The notes below the pieces were generated by a model that saw only the letters and a program-made list of their open reading frames with translations, ran no database searches and had not been told where the DNA came from. 7,754 nucleotides of DNA, taken from positions 1-7,754 of the forward strand of contig VBEQ01000199.1 in NCBI GenBank assembly GCA_005881235.1, read 5' to 3'. This stretch comes from Chloroflexota bacterium. GTDB lineage: Bacteria; Chloroflexota; Dormibacteria; CF-121. Position numbers and translations under genes: made by a program. Every line of letters begins with the position of its first letter. The first letter of the stretch is position 1. Positions 1 to 6,202 of the stretch are shown here, piece after piece.

Positions 1-479
1 TCCGGCGCGAGGTGGACGAACTGGCGCGCCGTGGCATCGAACTGCGCTTCTCCGGGCGGCTGCAGGAGCTGTCCCCGGCGCTGCAGGACCAGATGCGGCA
101 GGCGAGCGAGCGAACCCGGGTCAACGCCAGGGCGATTCTCAACATCGCGATCAACTACGGCGGCCGGCAGGAGATCATCGACGCCATCCGAGAACTGGCT
201 CAAGAGGGCGCCGACCTGAGCCAGCTCGAGGATGCCACGCTGGCGAGCCACCTCTACACGCGGGGCCTGCCCGATCCGGACCTGGTGGTTCGCACCGCCG
301 GCGAGATGCGCCTCAGCAACTTCCTGCTCTGGCAGACGGCGTACTCCGAGTTCTACAGCACCCAGACGCTCTGGCCCGATTTCGCCGATGCCGACTTCGA
401 TGAGGCGATCGCTTCATACCAGCGGCGCGTCCGTCGCTTTGGCGCGCGCCCCGAGGAGGTCCCCAATCGAGGTCGCTGA
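1..479 (+). CDS. uppS: Undecaprenyl diphosphate synthase (isoprenyl transferase), C-terminal part; 5' end outside window
   Basis: UppS is a cis-prenyltransferase that condenses isopentenyl diphosphate units onto farnesyl diphosphate to make the undecaprenyl carrier lipid for peptidoglycan, at the inner face of the membrane. The reading frame is open from base 3 with no stop, so the gene begins upstream; 158 complete residues are visible against a usual 230-260. Clear family blocks are LNIAINYGGRQEI (about residues 45-57 of the fragment) and RTAGEMRLSNFLLWQ, followed by YSEFYSTQTLWPDF and the terminal RRFGARP. The Arg/Ser pair in MRLSN binds the IPP diphosphate. The N-terminal DGN block with the catalytic Asp is outside the window. 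RTAGE replaces the commoner RTGGE, which I regard as normal lineage variation. The stop is TGA at 477-479. cdsA follows in the same direction, as is usual for this pair. Confidence 0.95.
   Translation, partial: RREVDELARRGIELRFSGRLQELSPALQDQMRQASERTRVNARAILNIAINYGGRQEIIDAIRELAQEGADLSQLEDATLASHLYTRGLPDPDLVVRTAGEMRLSNFLLWQTAYSEFYSTQTLWPDFADADFDEAIASYQRRVRRFGARPEEVPNRGR
453..460 (+). promoter_or_regulatory. Strong Shine-Dalgarno-like GAGGAGGT inside the end of uppS
   Basis: GAGGAGGT lies 17 nt before the uppS stop codon. The nearest ATG (479-481) overlaps the uppS stop but opens only a 9-codon frame. In the cdsA frame the only nearby candidate is ATC at 466-468, 5 nt downstream. The conventional cdsA ATG (529) is 68 nt away. 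The site may be chance (it encodes Glu-Glu-Val in UppS) or may mark an unusual cdsA start. Confidence 0.3.
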
Positions 480-528
480 TGCGACCACGCCTGCGGAGCC
501 ACCGCTAGCCGCACCGCGACGCTCCAAC

Positions 529-1335
529 ATGGTGGTCCGTATCGCCACCGCGGCGGTGCTGATCGCGGTCGTGCTTGCCGTGCTCATCCTGGGCTCGGTC
601 TGGGTCTACGCCGCGATTGCCGTCATCCTCGGCGCGGCGCTGATCGAGTACTGGAACCTGACGCGCGCGATGGCCGCGCCGGCACCGCTGTGGCTGCTGT
701 TCCCGCTGAGCTATGCCCTCCTGCTGCGGGAACGTCTGCCGTCGTGGGCGGATGTCGGCTTCCTGCTCGCTGCCGCCACTGTGCTCGGCCTTGGCACCCT
801 GGTGTTCGTCCGCGACTGGCGAGCGAGCCTCACCCGCTGGGCGCTCGCCGTCGGGGGAAGCCTGTACCTGGCATTTACGCTGAGCTTCTACCTCTCGCTC
901 TACTTCTTACATCGCCCCGATCCCAATCACCTGGGGTTCGGCTATGTGATCGCCGTCTTCGGCGCCATCTGGGTCGGCGACACGGCCGCCATGGTGGCCG
1001 GTCTGCGCTTCGGCCGGCACCCATTCTTTTCCCGCATCAGCCCCAAGAAGACCGTGGAAGGGGCGGTCGCGGAACTGCTCGCCAGCACGGTCTTCTTTGC
1101 CATCGTCGGGCTCTTCCTCAATATCAGCTTTCCCCACAACCTCATCATCGGGCTGCTGATCGGTGCCTTTGCCGAGGTCGGCGACCTGGTGGAATCGCAG
1201 CTCAAGCGCACGGCGGGCGTCAAGGATGCGAGCCAGCTGATCCCGGGTCATGGCGGCGTCCTCGACCGTATTGATTCGCTCCTCCTCGTGGGAGTGGTCG
1301 TGTACTATTACGTGACGTTTCTGCACCTCGCCTAG
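529..1335 (+). CDS. cdsA: Phosphatidate cytidylyltransferase (CDP-diacylglycerol synthase)
   Basis: CdsA converts phosphatidic acid and CTP to CDP-diacylglycerol, the precursor of bacterial phospholipids, within the cytoplasmic membrane. The protein is 268 aa from this ATG, close to the family size, with many hydrophobic segments (about 5-47, 53-66, 76-95, 105-128, 138-160, 182-215, 250-266). The full CDP-alcohol signature is present at residues 223-249: SQLKR, then KD, then HGGVLDRID. GDT (150-152) and SPKKTVEG (171-178) are also typical. I chose ATG 529 because the first helix then begins as in most CdsA proteins. No Shine-Dalgarno sequence precedes it, though, and the frame stays open upstream, with a TTG at 439 and an ATC at 466 behind a strong GAGGAGGT. 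The N-terminus is therefore uncertain by up to 30 residues; the identity is not. Confidence 0.93.
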   Translation: MVVRIATAAVLIAVVLAVLILGSVWVYAAIAVILGAALIEYWNLTRAMAAPAPLWLLFPLSYALLLRERLPSWADVGFLLAAATVLGLGTLVFVRDWRASLTRWALAVGGSLYLAFTLSFYLSLYFLHRPDPNHLGFGYVIAVFGAIWVGDTAAMVAGLRFGRHPFFSRISPKKTVEGAVAELLASTVFFAIVGLFLNISFPHNLIIGLLIGAFAEVGDLVESQLKRTAGVKDASQLIPGHGGVLDRIDSLLLVGVVVYYYVTFLHLA

Positions 1336-1380
1336 GACGGTCGGGTGCATGACTCAGGTTGACAACGCGTTTCAGCTGAT

Positions 1381-1395
1381 GCGGGAGCACCCCGC
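1381..1395 (+). other. Small hairpin in the cdsA-dxr spacer
   Basis: GCGGG (1381-1385), loop AGCAC and CCCGC (1391-1395) form a 5-bp GC hairpin 17 nt before the dxr start codon. No T-run follows, so it is not an intrinsic terminator. Its left arm includes part of the GGGAG (1383-1387) that resembles a ribosome-binding sequence. It could modulate dxr translation, but at this size it could equally be chance. Confidence 0.2.
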
Positions 1396-1412
1396 CCACC
1401 CTGACTAAAGCA

Positions 1413-2579
1413 ATGAGATCCCCTCGTCCGTTGCCCCGGCGTCTGGCGCTGCTCGGTGCGACCGGGTCGATTGGCCGCCAGGTCTGCGATCTGGTGGAAC
1501 GGCATCCCGACCGCTTTACACTCCACGCACTGATTGCCGGGAGTGACGGGGCGGCGCTGCAGGCGGTGGCCCGCCGACATCCGGACGCTCACACCTTGCT
1601 GGCGCATCCCGCCGATGCTGATGGTGGGGACGCGGCCCGCGCGATCGATGACGCCGTGCGTGACCCTGAGGTGGATCTCGTGATCGTCGCCGCCGCCGGC
1701 AGCACCGCGCTCGCCCCCACCCTCGCCGCACTCGAGGCCGGCAAGGATATCGCACTCGCGACCAAGGAAGTCCTCGTGATGGCGGGTGAGCTGGTTCGCG
1801 AACGGATGCGGCGGCACGGCTCCCAGATCTTCCCCATCGACAGCGAACACAGTGCCATCTGGCAATGCCTGTGGGGCGAGAAGGAGCGCGGCATTCGCCG
1901 CCTGATCCTGACCGGCTCGGGAGGTCCATTCCTGCGGCGCCCGTCGGAAACGCTGGAGAGCGTGACCGTTGCCGAGGCGCTCGCCCATCCGCGCTGGAAG
2001 ATGGGGCCGAAGATCAGCGTCGACTCGGCCACCATGATGAACAAAGGTCTCGAGGTGATCGAGGCGCACTTCCTCTTCGATGTCGCCTATAGCGGCATCG
2101 ATGTCATCGTGCACCCGCAGAGCGTGGTCCATTCGATGGTCGAGTTCGTCGACGGCAGCATCAAGGCGCAGCTTGGCGTTCCCGACATGCACCTGCCGAT
2201 CGCGATCGCGCTCAGCTATCCGGACCGGCTCGAAGGCGTGGCACCGGCACCCGACCTCGCGGCCCTCGGCCAGCTCTCCTTCGAAGCCCTCGATGCGGTG
2301 CGCTACCCGGCGGTGGCGCTGGCCCGGGAAGCGGGGGAGCGAGGGGGCACCGCCCCCGCCGTGCTCAACGCGGCCAACGAGGAAGCCGTCGCGCTCTTCC
2401 TTAAGGGTCAGCGTCGCTTCGTCGACATCGTTCCCTCGGTCGCTCGCGCGCTCGAGGCCGCGGAACCGGCCGAGGAATTGTCGCTGGATGCCGTCGTCGC
2501 CGCGGACCGCCGAGCGCGCGCCCATGTGCGGGCCTCCGCCAAAGGGCCGACCCGGCTCTGGAGCCAGCTGCCCGCATGA
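1413..2579 (+). CDS. dxr: 1-deoxy-D-xylulose 5-phosphate reductoisomerase
   Basis: Dxr (IspC) rearranges and reduces 1-deoxy-D-xylulose 5-phosphate to 2-C-methyl-D-erythritol 4-phosphate with NADPH, the committed step of the MEP isoprenoid pathway, in the cytosol. The protein is 388 aa (E. coli 398). Visible blocks are the Rossmann dinucleotide motif LLGATGSIG (13-21), LATKEVLVMAGE (115-126), PIDSEH with metal ligands D143 and E145 (141-146), TGSGGPF (167-173), HPRWKMGPKISVDSATMMNK (192-211), KGLEVIEA with E214 as third metal ligand, and VIVHPQSVVHSMVEF (231-245). All catalytic positions are intact. ATG 1413 gives the usual short lead before the Rossmann strand, but no good Shine-Dalgarno precedes it. 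It lies 4 nt after the TAA of a 19-codon ORF. The end overlaps rseP by ATGA, indicating translational coupling. Confidence 0.97.
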   Translation: MRSPRPLPRRLALLGATGSIGRQVCDLVERHPDRFTLHALIAGSDGAALQAVARRHPDAHTLLAHPADADGGDAARAIDDAVRDPEVDLVIVAAAGSTALAPTLAALEAGKDIALATKEVLVMAGELVRERMRRHGSQIFPIDSEHSAIWQCLWGEKERGIRRLILTGSGGPFLRRPSETLESVTVAEALAHPRWKMGPKISVDSATMMNKGLEVIEAHFLFDVAYSGIDVIVHPQSVVHSMVEFVDGSIKAQLGVPDMHLPIAIALSYPDRLEGVAPAPDLAALGQLSFEALDAVRYPAVALAREAGERGGTAPAVLNAANEEAVALFLKGQRRFVDIVPSVARALEAAEPAEELSLDAVVAADRRARAHVRASAKGPTRLWSQLPA

Positions 2580-3619
2580 GCCCGGTGGTACTCGTCCCGC
2601 TCGTCATCGTCATCTTCAGCCTCCTCGTGATCGTGCACGAGTCGGGTCACTTCATCACCGCCAAGCTCGCCGGCATCAAGGTGGAGCAGTTCAGCGTGGG
2701 ATTCGGCCCTCAGCTCTTCGGCTGGACGCGCGGCGAGACGCTCTACGCCGTCCGGACCATCCCCCTCGGTGGCTTCGTCAAGCTGGCCGGGATGGACGGC
2801 AGCATGGACGCCGGCCCCCGCAGCTTCAACGCGCACCCGCTCTGGCAGCGCTTCATGGTCATCGTCGCCGGATCCGCGTTCAATCTCGCGCTGCCGGTCG
2901 TGATCTTTTTCGGCGTCTACACCACCGTCGGGGCAGCCGAGGTCCAAACGCCGATCGCGGTAAGCGCGGTCGACGCCGGCACCCCGGCGAGCAATGCCGG
3001 GCTGCAAGCCGGTGACGTAATTCGCTCCGTCAACGGTCGCCCCATCAAGAAGTTCGAAGATCTGCGTAGCACCCTGGATGCCGCCAGAGACACGCCGGTG
3101 ACAGTGATCGTCGACCGTCACGGTCAGCAGTTGACGTTGACGGTGACACCCAGGCTCGACCCGGCTTCGGGCAGCTACATCCTCGGCTTCCATCCCGCTA
3201 TCCATTCCTTCAAGCCGGGCCCGGTCGACGCGGGGGGGCGGGCGCTCCGCGATACCGGCGATTCCATCGCTGGCATCGTGGGCGGCATCTACCAGCTAGC
3301 GACAGACAAGAAGCTGGGAGGCCTGCTTGGTCCGCGAGGCCTCGAGGGCCCGGTTGGGATCGTGAAGACGACGGCCAGGGCCGCCCAGGCCGGGCCGCTC
3401 TCACTGGTCGCCGTGGTCGCGTTGTTGAGCCTCAGCCTGGGGCTGGCGAACATCCTGCCGTTCCCCGCGCTGGATGGTGGGCGCGCGGCCTTCCTGGTGC
3501 TGGAATTGATCCGCGGCCGGCCGGTCGATCCCGCCCGCGAGCAAGTCGTCCACTACGTCGGCCTCGCTCTATTGTTTGGTTTGATCGGGCTGGTGACATA
3601 TAACGACTTGTTGAGATGA
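2576..3619 (+). CDS. rseP: RIP-type (site-2) zinc metalloprotease, RseP/RasP family
   Basis: This is an intramembrane metalloprotease that cuts transmembrane segments of regulatory or signal-peptide substrates; in E. coli RseP cleaves the anti-sigma factor RseA. The protein is 347 aa, shorter than E. coli RseP (450 aa) because it has one PDZ domain rather than two. The order is: first transmembrane helix (3-20) running into the zinc motif HESGH (H21, E22, H25); RTIPLGGFVKLAGM (60-73); a second helix (about 90-117); a PDZ domain (about 125-192, with AGLQAGDVI); GPVGI (258-262); then two C-terminal helices with the third-ligand motif NILPFPALDGG (292-302). The ATG overlaps the dxr stop by 4 bp, and a GGAG at 2560-2563 is the nearest ribosome-binding sequence. 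Substrates cannot be inferred from this window. The N-terminal HExxH and C-terminal LDG motifs make the family assignment secure. Confidence 0.96.
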   Translation: MSPVVLVPLVIVIFSLLVIVHESGHFITAKLAGIKVEQFSVGFGPQLFGWTRGETLYAVRTIPLGGFVKLAGMDGSMDAGPRSFNAHPLWQRFMVIVAGSAFNLALPVVIFFGVYTTVGAAEVQTPIAVSAVDAGTPASNAGLQAGDVIRSVNGRPIKKFEDLRSTLDAARDTPVTVIVDRHGQQLTLTVTPRLDPASGSYILGFHPAIHSFKPGPVDAGGRALRDTGDSIAGIVGGIYQLATDKKLGGLLGPRGLEGPVGIVKTTARAAQAGPLSLVAVVALLSLSLGLANILPFPALDGGRAAFLVLELIRGRPVDPAREQVVHYVGLALLFGLIGLVTYNDLLR

Positions 3620-3623
3620 AGCC

Positions 3624-4696
3624 ATGAGACCACGCCGTAAGTCGGTTCCGGTTCGCGTCGGCAACGTCGTCATCGGCGGTGCCGCCGAGATTGTCGTGCA
3701 GTCGATGACCAAGGCCGACACGCGTGATGTCAAGGCGACCCTCAACGAGATCGCGCGGCTCAAGGACGCGAATTGCCGCATCGTGCGTATCGCCGTGCCG
3801 ACGAAAGAGGCGGCCCTCGCGATGGTGGAGATCAAGAAGGCGTCGCCGCTGCCGATCATCGCCGACATTCATTACGATGCACCGCTGGCGCTGATGGCGC
3901 TGGTGGCCGGCGTCGATGGGCTGCGGCTCAATCCCGGCAACATCAAGGACCCGGAAAAAGTCAAAGAGATCACCCGCCGCGCGAAGGAACGCGAAGTGCC
4001 GATCCGCATCGGGGTCAACGCGGGTTCACTCCCCGGTCGTCCCAAGGAAGGCGCCGGCGTGCGCCCACCGACCGAGGAAGTCGTGGCCGCCATGGTCAAC
4101 GCCGCGCTGGGCCACATCCATATCCTCGAATCGCTCGACTTCAACCTGATCAAGGTCTCGATGAAGGCCTCCGATCCGCCCACCATGATCGCCGCCAACC
4201 GGGCCTGCACCTGGGTGTCACCGAGGCAGGTCCGCCGCGCACCGGCGCCGTCAAGAGCGCCGTCGGGATCGGCGTCCTGCTGGAGGAGGGCATCGGCGAC
4301 ACCATTCGCGTCTCGCTCGCCGGCGACTCGGTCGACGAGGTAGAGGTCGCCTACGGCATCGTCAACGCCCTTGCCGAAAAGCTGACCGGACCCAACCTGA
4401 TCGCCTGCCCGATGTGCGGCCGGCTCGAGATCGACATGCTGCCGATGGTGGCCGAGGTGGAGAAAGCACTGAAGAAGATCAAGCGGCCGATCAACGTCTC
4501 GGTGATGGGCTGCGTGGTCAATGGCCCCGGCGAGGGCCAGCACGCCGACATCGGCATCGCCGGTGGCAAGAACAAGGGCATTCTTTTCAAGCACGGCAAG
4601 ATCGTCGGCACCTTTCCCGAGAAGGAATTGGTGCCCGCGCTGCTGCGCGAACTCGACGCGATCGCCAAAGAGGACGAGCAGAAGCTCGCGTCGTAG
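3624..4696 (+). pseudogene. ispG: 4-hydroxy-3-methylbut-2-enyl diphosphate synthase (IspG/GcpE), disrupted by a frameshift with a short deletion
   Basis: IspG is the 4Fe-4S enzyme that makes HMBPP from MEcPP, the penultimate MEP-pathway step. The N-terminal half is conserved from ATG 3624 (VQSMTKADTRD, ADIHYDAPLAL, LRLNPGNI, IRIGVNAGSL) up to Arg at 4200-4202 in MIAANR, then runs out of frame to a TGA at 4341-4343. The rest continues in another frame from 4202 (GLHLGVTEAGP) to TAG 4694-4696. It carries the cluster ligands: cysteines at 4406-4408 and 4415-4417 (CPMC) and 4511-4513 (GCVVNGPGE), and Glu at 4532-4534. In E. coli nine residues separate the matching Arg from LHLG; here the spacing is 25 nt shorter, so about 25 nt appear deleted. 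Both halves are otherwise free of decay, and no canonical slippery heptamer is seen. It is either a very recent mutation or an assembly error. It lies 4 nt after rseP. Confidence 0.9.
4196..4213 (+). other. ispG disruption site (about 25 nt missing, frame change)
   Basis: Family homology leaves the starting frame at the Arg codon 4200-4202 and resumes in the frame whose codons start at 4202 and 4205 (Leu-His-Leu-Gly). The segment corresponding to the helix end and loop before HLGVTEAG is absent. CCTG occurs twice at the join (4204-4207 and 4210-4213), which could be a trace of a repeat-mediated deletion or of an assembly collapse. The exact lost bases cannot be deduced. Confidence 0.75.
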
Positions 4697-4701
4697 GTCC
4701 G

Positions 4702-4707
4702 TATACT
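4702..4707 (+). promoter_or_regulatory. Candidate -10 hexamer (TATACT) just before proS
   Basis: TATACT matches the -10 consensus at five of six positions and ends 10 nt before the proS ATG. Transcription starting 6-8 nt downstream would give a leader of only a few bases. No Shine-Dalgarno sequence is visible in the 21-bp gap, which fits a leaderless or near-leaderless mRNA. No convincing -35 lies 16-18 nt upstream, within the end of ispG. Confidence 0.35.
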
Positions 4708-4717
4708 CCTAAGCCAA

Positions 4718-6172
4718 ATGGCCGCGGAGGATAAGCCAGAAACCGGTTTCGTCAAGGACATCCGCAAGCAGTCCCAGGATTTTCCGGGTTGGTACAACGA
4801 CGTCGTCCGCAAGGCGCAACTCGCCGACAACTCCCCGGTCGCCGGAACCATGATCATCCGCCCTTATGGCTACGCGCTATGGGAAAACATCCGCGACCCG
4901 CTCGATGGTCTCATCAAGGAAACCGGGCACGAGAACTGGTACTTCCCGGCGCTGATTCCGCTCAGCTTCCTGCAGAAAGAGAAAGATCACGTCGCCGGCT
5001 TCGAACCCGAATTTCAACTCGTCACCAAAGGTGGCGGCAAAGACCTCGAGGAACCGCTCGTCTTGCGGCCGACCTCAGAGACGATGATCGCGACTGTGCT
5101 GCGCGACTACATTCAGTCCTATCGCGACCTGCCGGTGCTCACCAACCAGTGGAACAACATCTTTCGCTGGGAGTTGCGCACGCGATTCTTCCTGCGTACT
5201 CGCGAGTTTCTCTGGCAGGAGGGCCATACTTTTCACGAGACCGCGGCGGAGGCCGAGGAAGAAGTCGCCAAGATGCTCGACTGCTATCGCCGCATCGCCG
5301 AGGAGTGGTGCGCCATCCCGGTCCTCACGGGTCGCAAGTCCGAGAGCGAGAAGTTTGCGGGCGCCCGGTACTCGACCGCCATCGAGGGCATGATGATGGA
5401 CGGCAAGGCGCTGCAGATGGGCACCTCGCACTACTTCGGCGAGAACTTCACGCGCGCCTACGACCTGACCTACACGGGGCGCACCAACGAGCGGCAGTAC
5501 CCCCATTCGACCAGCTGGGGCATGTCCACGCGCATGGTAGGTGCGGTGGTGATGGCGCACGGCGACGACTCCGGCTTGCAGCTGCCTCCCCGGATCGCGC
5601 CCGTGCAGGTCATCGTTGTTCCAATCTTCCGGAGCGACGTCGAGCGGACGCAGATCGCGTCGGCGCTGACGGGAATCCTCGATGCGCTCGACGATATCCG
5701 CGTCAAAGTCGACTGGCGCGACGAACGCCCCGGCTTCAAGTTCAATGAGTGGGAGCTGAAAGGGGTGCCGGTGCGTATCGAGATCGGGCCGCGCGACCTG
5801 GCAAGCGGGCAGGTCACCATCGTCCGTCGGCTTGACCGGGCGAAGAAGGCGGTCCCCTTCGCCGAGCTGCAGACGACCATCCCCGCGATGCTTGAGCACA
5901 TTCAAGAAGCGCTCTTTAAGCGCGCGCTGGAGTTCCGCGAGAGCCATACCGTTCGGCTCGACTCGCTGGCGGCGATGGTGCGCTTCTTTGGGGAGTCCAT
6001 CGGCTTCGTCATCACCCCCTGGTGCGGCCGGGAAGAGGACGAGCGCATCATCAAAGACCGGACGACCGCCACCACGCGGGTGATCCTGTCTGGGTCCGCC
6101 AACCTGAACGAGCCGTGCGCGGTCTGCGGACGCCCGGCCACCGTCGAGGTCGCCTGGGGGAAGGCCTACTAA
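4718..6172 (+). CDS. proS: Prolyl-tRNA synthetase, archaeal/eukaryotic-type (short form without INS editing domain)
   Basis: ProRS charges tRNA-Pro with proline in the cytosol. The protein is 484 aa, the length of the archaeal/eukaryotic-type group also found in Thermus and some other bacteria; the common bacterial form is about 570 aa with an insertion editing domain, absent here. Visible class II elements are LRPTSET (116-122), motif 2 with FRWE and FLWQEGHTFHE (149-174), WGMSTRMVGAVVMAHGDDSG (267-286) leading into LPPRIAP, and an anticodon-binding domain from about 297. The C-terminal zinc-like domain ends in GKAY with the terminal Tyr typical of this group. Of its four expected cysteines, C436, C467 and C470 are present but the second is Asp (D441, in CGREED where CGxxxC is usual). 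The start has no Shine-Dalgarno sequence but follows a TATACT hexamer. It is the last gene before the insertion sequence, which leaves it intact. Confidence 0.97.
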   Translation: MAAEDKPETGFVKDIRKQSQDFPGWYNDVVRKAQLADNSPVAGTMIIRPYGYALWENIRDPLDGLIKETGHENWYFPALIPLSFLQKEKDHVAGFEPEFQLVTKGGGKDLEEPLVLRPTSETMIATVLRDYIQSYRDLPVLTNQWNNIFRWELRTRFFLRTREFLWQEGHTFHETAAEAEEEVAKMLDCYRRIAEEWCAIPVLTGRKSESEKFAGARYSTAIEGMMMDGKALQMGTSHYFGENFTRAYDLTYTGRTNERQYPHSTSWGMSTRMVGAVVMAHGDDSGLQLPPRIAPVQVIVVPIFRSDVERTQIASALTGILDALDDIRVKVDWRDERPGFKFNEWELKGVPVRIEIGPRDLASGQVTIVRRLDRAKKAVPFAELQTTIPAMLEHIQEALFKRALEFRESHTVRLDSLAAMVRFFGESIGFVITPWCGREEDERIIKDRTTATTRVILSGSANLNEPCAVCGRPATVEVAWGKAY

Positions 6173-6202
6173 CGCCTCAAACGCTCGCATGGCACTAACC
6201 GG

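Noticed and set aside
283..330. RTAGE instead of RTGGE in the UppS signature
   Set aside because: Small-residue variation at this position is seen in the family, and the diphosphate-binding Arg and Ser of MRLSN are kept.
1359..1364. Perfect -35 hexamer TTGACA before dxr
   Set aside because: No -10-like hexamer occurs 15-19 nt downstream (that stretch is GC-rich and includes GCGGGAG), so it does not make a promoter by itself.
1332..2525. Long open frame on the minus strand opposite dxr (397 codons), with similar long frames opposite rseP, ispG, proS and the recombinase (up to 488 codons at 6195-7661)
   Set aside because: High-GC coding DNA keeps antisense frames open. The translations are rich in Arg, His and Gly with no recognisable domain, while the plus strand carries clear families.
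3231..3239. Run of seven G in rseP as a possible frameshift
   Set aside because: The rseP frame and its conserved motifs are continuous on both sides, through to NILPFPALDGG and the stop.
4196..4213. Programmed -1 frameshifting joining the two ispG halves
   Set aside because: No canonical X XXY YYZ slippery heptamer is present, and about eight conserved residues would still be missing.
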